From: Lotus japonicus
Lineage: Eukaryota; Streptophyta; Magnoliopsida; Fabales; Fabaceae
Assembly (NCBI RefSeq): GCF_012489685.1
Contig: NC_080046.1
Coordinates: 36,915,176 to 36,979,175 of the forward strand
DNA: 64,000 nucleotides
Direction of reading: 5' to 3'
In this document: piece by piece, positions 34,021 through 43,489 of the stretch
How the letters are laid out: each line of letters begins with the position of its first letter
Numbering within the stretch: the stretch's first letter is position 1
The notes under the pieces: model-generated
The model's database searches: none
Told to the model about the DNA's origin: nothing
What the model saw: only the letters and a program-made list of their open reading frames with translations
Program-made: the position numbers and the translations under genes

Positions 34021-36382
34021 TCCATGCTGTTCACGAGGTCTCACGCCTCAGTGAAGATCCATGCTTTTCAGGAGGTCTCACGCCTCATCCCTTGGATGGC
34101 TAAACAAACTGCTCAAAGAGCGAAGGAGTATCAACATACTCAGAACTTACAATTTCCCTAAAACTTGGATTCTACGGCACTTCTCATTTTCCAAATCTAA
34201 TATTTCAGTCCTAAGCTTGCATCCGAGATTGTTATCATTATTTAAAGGTTTAGAGGTTGTTTAATATCTTATGAATTTTCCTTGTAAAAATAGTTTCCAT
34301 TTAGTCTTATCGTATTTCCTATGAGTTTCAAAGATCCCATAATCCCAAGTAATTCCCAGAGAATGTCTCGGTCCACTAAAACATAACCAGGCCCGAACTC
34401 CGTTCGTCCCGTCAAACTTTCTCAAAATGTCATAAAAATTTGGCATGACTTGCCCGTTATCCTCACTCTCCAGCACCACAGATATATGTGTAATAGCATA
34501 GTTAAATTAGCACAATCCAACAACACATAGCTCATGTATCATCACATCCTAAGTTAACCACGTAGCACTTAGCATATAGAGCAGATATCACACATCCTAG
34601 ATTAACCATTTAGCACATAGCATGTGATTCAAACTCAAAAACAGTCAATAGATGAATAATCATCATTGTCAGCCGAAGCCTCAGAAAACATTTTCCCAGT
34701 CAAACACAAACAATTGCATAAACAGTAAATCAAGTCGAATGCGTCGACACCTAAAGCATTAGCTAATAGTTCAGTGAGTAGCCCTCACCTGTAGCTCCTC
34801 CAGGGTTCTCCTCAAACGCTCCTTCACAATCCACGCCTTGTTCTTCGGGAATTTCCTCAAAAGAACCTTAAAGCAAAAACCACAGAATTCCATCATAATC
34901 AGTCAGAAACACAGCAATCAATACTCACTAAGGTTACACGAAGTAGCATATACTCCGAGGTACGATAATCTAACGAAATCGGACAAGTTTTCGAAAAAGA
35001 AATTTTCCTCCTCCCCTAGGGTAGCTCACGGCCACACACAACAATTGTGTGCGCCGACTTTTCTTCGATCAAACTTGGTTCCTAGGTTATTATTAGTCGT
35101 AACTAAGGTGAATCTAAACTCGGAAAAATTATCGGATCGAAAACTGTCGCAGGGGTATTTTGGTCAATATTTTTAGCTCAGAATTTCAAAATTGAAATTT
35201 CGAAAAACAAATTGGATGGGGACGTCAACAACGACGTTTATGACGACTAATCCTACTAACACTAAGCTAAGTCGATAGTTTTCAGCTTAAAGGATGAATC
35301 TTTGCCCAAAAATGGGTATTTCCGATAGAAATGAATTCCGGCGGCATTTCGGCGACATTCGGCAAAATGTGATCCGCTAGAAGTACTCTTGGGCACGTAG
35401 GGAAGATGATTAGACACTAAAATCAAGCTATTTGGACAGTTTTACAAAAAGCTCCAAACTTTGAGCACAGAAAGACATAGAAGAAGACGACAGAATTGAC
35501 GATCAGAAGTGAAGGATAGTATCTATACCTCGTAGTCTTCAAGTAGCAACGAACTGTGCAGCAATCGGGCAAGAAACGGCGAAAATCTTCTTCTCCTCCT
35601 CCTTCCTCCAAGCTCGCGGGTTCAAGAGAGAAAATGGGTAAGTTTTGTGAAAATTTCTCATTTTCTTGCTATTTATAGGTTTTGGAAAATGCGGAAAAAT
35701 GAAAATTTCACGATTCCGATTTTTCCGGCTTCATTCTCCGTGAATTCTAAGATAGGTTTTGGCGACAGAATTCCAAAACTCAAAAGAGGTTTCTTGGAAT
35801 TAAGGTAAACGATTCAAAGTCGGTGTAAATCTATTTTACCCGAAAAACTACTTTTTGCAGTGAATGTCGGAAGAGAAAACTTCCTTCTGAAGAAAGATTG
35901 GAAACATCAAGAGAAATGGGTGTACGCGGGTGGAATCTTCATTTGAAGCTCCGAATAGAAAAAGTCTTCATCGTCGGTTGATTTTAGGTTTCTTGAACTA
36001 TCAGGTTTTGTTTTCAGCAAACTTCCGAGTATTGGAATTTGACGTTCGTACATTCCAGGGTTTCGTATCGAAACGCTTGTTTATAGACGAATAAGAGAAG
36101 TTCGAACATTTCTCTGAAGATTTTTGGAATTAGTTTCCATCGTGTCTTAAAGTGTAAATTAGCTATTTACTAGCGTTCTTGTCCTAGGTTTAAGCGAATA
36201 TTAGTCGTGCTATAACTTCTATCGATTTTGATACAATACTTAGGCTTTTCCTGAACTTTCTCCTTCATAAATTTATTCCATTCAATAAACTCTTGTTCAG
36301 GTTTCCCTTCACGATACATCAAACCTAATCGTGAATAAATATTTTATTCACTTATCCTAAACTTAAAAACTTGGGTCTTACA
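34021..36382 (-). repeat. Family C LTR (minus strand), 3'-truncated
   Basis: On the minus strand it starts TGTAAGACCC at 36382, just after the polypurine GGAGGGTAGTAA, so it is the 3' LTR of the integrase fragment on its right. TATA, donor-like site (35528) and 78-nt block are in the usual order. It is cut at 34021 in the repeat built on GAGGCGTGAGACC. Confidence 0.85.
34789..34866 (-). other. 78-nt exon-like block in family C LTR
   Basis: Bounded by TTGCTTTAAG and CTACAG|GTGAGG on the minus strand, 78 nt, open frame (SFEEIPEEQGVDCEGAFEE...). It is closest to family A. Confidence 0.55.
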
Positions 36383-36418
36383 TTACTACCCTCCAAAAAG
36401 AAAGTTTCGCCTCGAAAC

Positions 36419-37001
36419 TTAGGGTTGAGTAAATAGTTCTGGATACTGTTCCTTGATCTTTTCCTTCAGCTCCCAAGTCGCATCACCGGTGTCTTTGTTC
36501 CATATGACCTTCACTAACTCGATCTCTTTTCCTCTCAACTGTTTTATCCTTGTGTCACCAATGCTAATTGGCGGTGTCTCGAAAGACAGGTCATCCTTCA
36601 ACTCAATGTCATCCAGCTCGATAACATGTGTCGGATCAGCAATATACTTCCTCAGTTGTGACACATGGAATACATCGTGAATGTTTGATAGAAATGGTGG
36701 TAGTGCCATCTGATAAGCTACCGGTCCTACACGACGTGTAATCTGATAAGGTCCAATGAACTTTGGCGTAAGCTTTGTTGACTTGATTGCTCGACCAACT
36801 CCTGTAGTCTGGGTAACTCAAAGAAACACATGGTCTCCTTCTTCGAATTCTAGAGTTCTGCGCCTTTGATCTGCATAAGTCTTCTGTCTACTTTGAGAAG
36901 TCTTCATTTTCTCTATAATCTGCTTGAACTTCTCGGTTGTCTGTTGCAGAAGTTCTGGTCCTACAAACAGATTCTCTCCATTTTGATACCAACATAAAGG
37001 T
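36419..37001 (-). pseudogene. Ty3/gypsy integrase C-terminus with chromodomain-like end
   Basis: The only piece of gypsy pol beyond a short tail. On the minus strand it reads LCWYQNGENL, SRQKTYADQRRRTLEFEEGD, an in-frame TGA at ~36815, then PYQITRRVGPVAYQMALPP, HDVFHVSQLRKYI and VKVIWNKDTGDATWELKEK, ending near 36419. These are typical of chromovirus (Tekay/Del-type) integrase: the GPY/F-like module followed by a chromodomain-like end. Element B2 inserted at its upstream side (37002). It shows that autonomous relatives of the gag-only elements existed in this genome. Confidence 0.88.
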
Positions 37002-37861
37002 TGTAACACCCCGATTTCGGTGGCGTCACTTTAGTAACTCAAGGATAAAATAAAGCGGAAAAACAGGTTTTTTTTTTTTTGATTTGTTTAAATAAAAACA
37101 CTTGTCGAAATAAAGACTCAACCCAATCGCGATTAACAGCGATTAATATACAATACAAGCACAACCCTCGCTGCATGTAAGGCCCAAGTTTTTAAGTTTA
37201 TGCTAAGTGAATAAATTTCTTATTCACGATTAGGGTTGATGTATTGTGAAAGGAAACCTGAACAAGAGTTTGTCAAATGAAATATATTTATGAAGGAGAA
37301 AGTTCAGGAAAAGTTCAAGGATTGCATTATGATCGATAAAAGTTATAGCACGATCGTTACACGCTTTAACCTAGGTCAGAAACCCTAGTATATAGCTAAT
37401 TTTCACTTTTACGCACGATGGAAGTTAATTCCAAAAAAATCTTCAGAGAAATGTTAGAACTTCTCTTTTTCCATATATCAAAATCGTTTCGAGGCGAAAC
37501 TCTAGGATCTACGAACGTCCGATTCCAATCATCGGAAGTTTGCCGAAACCGAATCCCTGGTATATCAAAACCCTAGAATTTCTCGACAATGAAGACTTTA
37601 TCTATTCAGAGCTTCAAATGAATATTCTACACGCGTACACCCATTTCTCTTGATGATTTCAATCTTTCTTCCGAAGGAAGTTTTCTATTCCGACATTCGA
37701 TGCAAAAAGCAACTTATCGGGTAAAATAGTTTTATACCGACTATGCATTAGTTGCCAAAAATACAAGGAGACCTCTTTATAGTTTGGGAATTCTTTTGCC
37801 AAAACATATCTATTAATTCATGGAGAATGAAGTCGGAAAAATCAGATTCGCGAAACTTTCA

Positions 37862-37892
37862 TTTTCCCGCGAATTTCCAACCTTTATATATA
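37862..37892 (+). promoter_or_regulatory. LTR core promoter of A2: E2F-like site plus TATA
   Basis: TTTTCCCGCGAA is followed 11 bp later by TATATATA. TTTCCCGC matches the E2F consensus, which in plants drives S-phase genes. Its function here is an inference. Confidence 0.5.
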
Positions 37893-38708
37893 GCAAAGAA
37901 AGGAAGAAAAACACAAATTCTCCTCCATTTTCTCTCCCAAAACCGCGGCCAAGAACAAGGAAGAAGGAAGAAGAGTTTTTCTTCATCGTTTGCTTGATCG
38001 TCGATCAATCAGTTGCTACTTCAAGGCTTCGAGGTATAGTCGCTAATCCTTACCTCTGATCGCTTTTTCCATAGCTTTTCTGTAGAGTTTTCTGAGCGGA
38101 TAGTTTATGGGTTTTTGCAAAACTATCCTGAATCTTTCATTTCTGATTCTAAACCTCTTCCTTATGCGCCCAAGATCACTTCTGCCGTGTTAGATTTTCC
38201 GTTATGTCGCCGGAATTCCGCCGGAATCAATTTGAACCTAAAATACCCATTTTTGGAGTTTTTGGTGTAAAGCTTCAACCTTTAGGCTGAAAACTATCGC
38301 CTTAGCTTAGTGCTAGTAGGATTAGTTGTCATAAACGTCGTTGGTGACGTCCCTGCAAAATTTTATTTTTGGGATTTCAGTTTTGAAATTTCTAAGTTAA
38401 AAATCATGACCAAAATACCCCTGCGACAGTTTTTTATCCGATAATTTTTCCGAGTTCAGAATACCCTTAGTTACGGCTTATGAAAGCATAGGAACCAAGT
38501 TTGATCGAAGAAAAATCGAGTCTCCTAATTACCTAAAGTGGCCGAGCCTATAGGGGGAGGAGGAGGAAAATTTCCTTTTCCGAAAACTTGTCTTTCGCGC
38601 TAGATTATCGTACCTTAGAGTATAGATTACTTCGTGTAACCTTAGTGATGTATTGATAGCTTAGTTTCCGATAGATTCTGATAGTATTTATGTGGTTTTG
38701 CTCTAAAG

Positions 38709-38786
38709 GTGATTTTGAGGAATTTCCAGCGGAGCAAGGCTTTGATTGTGAAGGAACTTTAGGAGATAACTCTGGAGAACCTACAG
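38709..38786 (+). other. 78-nt exon-like block in A2
   Basis: Bounded by GCTCTAAAG and CTACAG|GTGAGG. Open frame GDFEEFPAEQGFDCEG... with both ends splitting a codon after its first base. Upstream intron candidate 38034-38708. Confidence 0.6.
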
Positions 38787-39493
38787 GTGAGGGCTTCTCA
38801 CTGAATCTCTAGTTAATGCTTAGGGTCGATGTTTCGACATTGTTTACTGTTTATGCACTGGAATTGTGTGTGATTGGAAAATGTTTTCTGAGGCTTCGGC
38901 TGACAATGTAGATGATTCATCTACTGAATGTTTTTGAGATTGTCTTACATGCTATGTGCTATGTGGGTAATCTAGGATGTGTGGTGCATGCTTTATATGC
39001 TAAGTGCTAAGTGTTTATGATGCGATTTATTGATATATGACATGTTGTTGATTGTGATGATTTAAATATGCTCTGTACTGGAATTTGAGATTCTGAATGG
39101 TGAGAATAGCGGGCAGGTCATGCCGATTTTATTTTGAGAGTTTTGAGAAAGTTTGATAGGACGAACGAGGTTCGGGCCTTAATTTTGTTTAGTGGATCGA
39201 GACATCCTCTGGAAGCGACTTGGGATTGGGAGATCCTGGAAATGTATTAGACTTGCGATAAGACAAAATGGAATCTATTTTATAAAGAAAATTCATAAGA
39301 CCTTAAATAACCTCAAAATCTTTAAGTAATGATAACAACCTCGAAGGAAGGCATTGGAAGTCAAATCATAGTTTTGGAAAAACGAGGAGTGTCGTCGGAT
39401 CCAAGTGTTGAGGAGTTTGGTAAGTTCTGAGTATGTTGGTACTCCTTCGCTCGTTGAGCAGTTTGTTAGCCATCCAAGGGATGAGCCGAGAAG

Positions 39494-39635
39494 CTTCACT
39501 GAGGCGTGAGACCTTGTGAATGCGGGATACTCCACTGAGGCGTGAGACCTTGTGGAAATCATGGAACTCCACTGAGGCGTGAGACCTTGTGAGAGCATGA
39601 AACTTCACTGAAGCGTGAGACTTCGTGAGAGCATT
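39494..39635 (+). repeat. Tandem repeat x4 in A2 (GAGGCGTGAGACC unit)
   Basis: Four 35-48-bp units each containing CACTGAGGCGTGAGACCTTG, the last one diverged. Two inverted copies occur at 34030-34080 in the family C LTR. It sits in the same slot as the unrelated arrays of the other LTRs. Confidence 0.8.
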
Positions 39636-39747
39636 GATGACCCGAAGAGTCGTCGTGAGTGGTTGCACTCATTTTATGATTATTGTATTTTGTCGCAGAA
39701 TCAACTTTACCTTAGGGTAAGCTTTTAGAGACATTAATTTAGCTAGA

Positions 39748-39764
39748 ACACGTGGCGACGTGTC
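39748..39764. promoter_or_regulatory. ABRE/G-box-like dyad in A2
   Basis: ACACGTGGCGACGTGTC holds two ACGT cores in an imperfect inverted repeat, and ACACGTGGC is a textbook ABRE/G-box for bZIP factors. It is kept at 51319-51335 and, in variant form, at 17094-17110. It lies ~1.9 kb downstream of the TATA box. Confidence 0.4.
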
Positions 39765-40343
39765 GAGTGAGGTCGGAGACGTTGTTTGGCTAATCACTGC
39801 ATTGCATGCACTCATTAAGTGGTTTAAACACGGCGAGATACCGGACCACGGCGGATTCCAAAATTGGTTATAAGACCAGGATTTCCGCGTAAGAGCGCTG
39901 CTAGGTGACTCTTAGTAGCAGACCGAAATGGCAGGCCTTCGGGTTTTATGCTGATCTGACTACATGATGATGTTGGAGTAAGAGGCATCACGGGCCGAAA
40001 TGGTCCCACCGTGGCTGGTGTTAGGGCTGATCAGATGATGTCCATCCGTTCCGGAATGCATATTGGTTGACTGGGTTAACCTGCATTGCATATCATGCAA
40101 CATACATACTAATTTAGTTGTCGAGTGTGATTGTTATTTGTCAATCCTATTTGGAACATGCTATTTGTTATTGTTGTCATTTACGTTCGATATGGAACAT
40201 GCAACCCTAGGAATGACATCTCTAGTTATAAGCCTAAGTGGTTATTTATTATTTGTACCTATTGGGTTTATTATCTACATAGTTCTTTAGAGTTGACCCT
40301 CGCGTCTTCTGTGTGTGTTTTGGCGGACAACGCCTTTTGTCAG

Positions 40344-40820
40344 ATGAATATTGCGGATTGGTTCACCATGGTCCACCCTTCGGGGGGGATTAGGTATGAG
40401 ATGATCGATCAGGACGACCCCGGGTCGTGGGTGGTTGACCCCGCGAGCCATCGAGCGACGTATTCGGGGCGCATCATGGAGGATCACGTGGATAGCGGAG
40501 GACTTCTGAGGTCAGGAGTGTTGAGGCGATGCTCTATCAACTTCAACTTGCCACCGGGCGTTCACTGTGGACCAGGACTTGGAGGACCACCACCACCATT
40601 GTCTTCAGACGAGGAGGATCCCTCAGAGGAGATTCTAGTGGGAGTGCCTTCGGCAGGGTCTAGTGCACCCACCGTTGCGATCATCGATGATCAGGGTTCG
40701 GGCCCTAAGCCCGTGAGTCCAGCATCGGAGCGCACTGCGGTTGCGAGGGGAGGACGGATAGGGTTAGTAGACTTGGTCGTTCTGGATTCTGATTCAGACG
40801 ACGATCATGCTAGCACATAG
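40344..40820 (+). CDS. LTR-encoded protein, intact (158 aa), unknown function
   Basis: An uninterrupted frame inside an LTR, starting ATG just after CCTTTTGTCAG, which resembles a splice acceptor. The same AG|ATG arrangement is kept in H and E. The N-terminal part (NIADWFTMVHPSGG, GSWVVDPASHRA, GRIMEDHVD) looks globular. A NLPPGVHCGP segment, a proline run, an acidic Ser/Glu stretch and a C-terminal VDLVVLDSDSDDD follow. The last resembles a SUMO-interaction motif, with a hydrophobic core followed by acidic residues and serines. Upstream, the frame stays open back to 40131 but the flanking sequence is not conserved, so I start at 40344. Copies in H, E and A3 share the frame with one or two lesions; synonymous changes are frequent. 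I do not recognise a family. It could alternatively be a degenerating captured host exon. Confidence 0.55.
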   Translation: MNIADWFTMVHPSGGIRYEMIDQDDPGSWVVDPASHRATYSGRIMEDHVDSGGLLRSGVLRRCSINFNLPPGVHCGPGLGGPPPPLSSDEEDPSEEILVGVPSAGSSAPTVAIIDDQGSGPKPVSPASERTAVARGGRIGLVDLVVLDSDSDDDHAST

Positions 40821-41865
40821 TTTTGAGTGTTGGTATGAGCTCCTCGAGTTAGGATTAGTGTAGGAGTAGAGTTTTAGCTCTGACAGTCTTGCTTCATTTG
40901 TTACTTAGGGGACAGGGTAGATCCGCCTATAGCTTTTTGTGTGGTTTCCTTACGGGAATCACAGAGAGTTGGTTGGACTTAGGAGGTCTTATTTTCAGTC
41001 CATTGGGTCAGCTGATTCTCAGTTTTGAGGGATAGTGTTGCGGGCACTTCACCTTTTCATTTGGTTTGTATATATTGCCTACGGGCGTTGCACTTTTCTT
41101 TCCGTCACTGGAGGTTACTCGTGACGAGGTTGCTACTACAGCGGGGGCTGTTTATATATTGTATATTAGTTCTGATTTTTGTTATTGTTGGGTTTTATTT
41201 AATTCAGTCTTGTCTTAGTTATTATCGAAAAAAAAAATATTCACGTTTTTCCGCATTAAGTTTATTTTGGTTACTAAAGTGACGCCACCGAAATCGGGGT
41301 GTTACACTGCAACTAAAAACATCGTCACGAGTGTCCTCAAGTGACGGAAAGTATCTTCTAGTAACTAAAGGTATTGCCCAACGGCAAACAAGTGTGACTC
41401 ATAAATGGAGTCATAAGTTTTATAAATACAGTCCTCCGAAAAGTAAGTCAGCCCAAAACGGCTTCCAAAAAGACTTCTTACGCCCGACTACTCGATGCGA
41501 TTCCCATCTACGGAGAACCACACCGAAAAGCAATCTGTCGGAAACTACCCTGTCCCAAAAGTACAAATGAAAATCAGAGCTATGACATTAACACCCAACC
41601 TTAGTAGGCTCTAAAACGCCCATACTCTATACTTCCATCATTAACCCTCATCTGATCATGCATTCGATCCGGGTCCTCGTCGAAACTTCAGTATTGGTCA
41701 TTACGCTCCTGGTCCTCCTCGAGTGACGAATCATCACTAATCGTCTGACGGACGCCTGGCAGCAGGCCGACCGCCCAAACACAAACATACAAACAAAGCC
41801 AAGGCGCTAGGGTCAACTCACAGAATATAATAAATAGTACAAGCAACATGTGAAGAATAAGGGGG

Positions 41866-41885
41866 TATATATATATATATATATG
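41866..41885. repeat. TA microsatellite in B2 3' LTR
   Basis: About ten TA units. The partner LTR has about half as many at ~53405-53414, showing slippage since insertion. Confidence 0.85.
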
Positions 41886-42123
41886 TTGTATATATACTAA
41901 TATGTTCTGTATTGCCTACCCTAAGGTATATACATGGCCTGTTATCAATGCTTCAATAAACAATTCAATATCTACTATCTCCACAGTTCAATAAGCAATA
42001 TCTCAACAATTCAATAAGCAATATCTCAACAATTCAATAAGCAATATCTCAAATATTCCAAATTGGGGCGCATGTATTTATGCAATATCAATTCAAACGA
42101 CAACCCCAATAAATATGCATGTC

Positions 42124-42540
42124 GAGTCAATCTAACCCATTGGGTTGAACATAAGGACTCGCACACGCAGCAAATGACAGTGCCAAGTCGGTTCGCTCAA
42201 TGGAGTCGAACATACGGACGTTGCGCGCGTCTAACGACTATCGCCGAATCGATCCAATCCATTGGATTGAATATAAGGATCCGCGCGTGTCGAAAGATTA
42301 TCGCTGAATCGGTCCAATCCATCGGATTAAACTTGCAGACTCACGCGAGTTTATATGGCGATCGCTGAAACGATCCAATCCATTGGATTGAATATAAGGA
42401 TTCACGCGTGCCCGAGTGACTACCGCCGAATCGATCCAATCCATCGGATTGAATATAAGGATTCACGCGTGTCAAACGATTATTGCCGAATCGGTCCAAC
42501 CCGTCGGGTTGAACATAAGGATTCGCGCCTGCTATGCTGA
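42124..42540 (-). repeat. 60-61-bp tandem array x7 in B2 3' LTR
   Basis: Units at 42251, 42311, 42372, 42433 and 42493 (first two more diverged) each carry CAATCCATTGGATTG or a variant, an inverted repeat with 7-bp arms, and a CACGCGTG-like motif. The 60/61-bp period is not a codon multiple overall, and the ORFs across it are by-products. Confidence 0.88.
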
Positions 42541-43411
42541 AGATACACTCTTGGTGTTCTTCATGAAGGCCAGTATATCGACCGTCCCAACCCCGAGTAT
42601 ATGCATGACGCAATATGTTTAGCTAAACATCAAATCGTCCTCAAACGTACTAGTTTAACCACTAATATCAATTTAAAAGGACCCGAAGGTCAAAGTCGTC
42701 TTGTGACTAGGCTGTGAAAAGCCGGAGTACATATTGCACTCAGTGACATTTCCATGGTCACTACGGTTCATCCCCGTGACGACCATCAAATCATCTCAAG
42801 TTCAAAGCTTTTCAACTATTTCCCGTTTTTCACAATCATTTCCAACTCTTTAATTTTCCTAAAGGTCTCGTTAATTAATCAAAGCATTTCAAGTTGAGTT
42901 AATCAAGTTATGAGGTTTATTGTCGAAATCCAAGTTCCATAAGTTCCCAAGTTCCAGATTCTTACTATTCAAAGTTTCCCCAAATCCCCCAAATATAATC
43001 CCCGGGAAAAGTCTAAGTATTTCAAAGAGGGCTAGATCTCAGACCTCAGGTCAGGACCTGCCTAGGGTTTCCTCTTAACCCGAAAGATCAACAACATCAA
43101 CTCAAATGTCCTACGCTCCGCAATCGCGTCAACACGCACAATTCGATATCAATTCAACAATATTCAGCTCTAAAGAGCGATACAGCAATAATACGGTGCG
43201 GAAATCATAAGACAGAAACCAGTAAACGGCCGAAGCCTCTCAGAAAACGGAGACACACGTCTCATATAAGTTCACTCGGCCGAAGCCTCCAGAAAACATT
43301 TTCCCGTTCAAGGCGATAAACAATATCCGATCAATATTCAATATCAAGCAATATTCAAGTCGAATTTATCGACGCCTACAATATAATAGCTAGTAAGTAA
43401 GTTGCCCTAAC

Positions 43412-43489
43412 CTCGAGTTGTTCTAGTCTCGCGGTGCAGGTCTCCCTCACAAGCTTGTTCAGTCAATCCCAAGGTTTCCACAATTGAAC
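43412..43489 (-). other. 78-nt exon-like block in B2 3' LTR
   Basis: Bounded by CTCAAAG and CTCGAG|GTTAGG on the minus strand, 78 nt, open in the shared frame. Confidence 0.5.

Larger units (their letters stand above)
37176..41306 (+). mobile_element. Solo LTR A2 of family A (4131 bp)
   Basis: TGTAAGGCCC ... GGGGTGTTACA flanked by CTGCA (37171-37175 and 41307-41311). It is the longest and best preserved family A LTR here and the only one with an uninterrupted LTR ORF. Order: E2F-like plus TATA (37862-37892), donor-like GAG|GTATAG (38031-38039), 78-nt block, tandem repeat, ABRE-like dyad, ORF, 3' end. Confidence 0.95.

Noticed and set aside
40131..40343. N-terminal extension of the A2 LTR ORF
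   Set aside because: Open in A2, but the equivalent stretch in H has a different length (48 versus 43 nt after GTTGACCCT) and another frame, so it is more likely intron or leader.
42124..42540. CRISPR-like pattern of regular dyad repeats
   Set aside because: Plant LTR context, adjacent units similar throughout with no unique spacers, no cas genes.
42063..42613. Overlapping ORFs on both strands across the 60-bp array (also 53594-54248 and 61074-61504)
   Set aside because: Open frames generated by the tandem repeat; mixed 60/61-bp periods shift frame from unit to unit.
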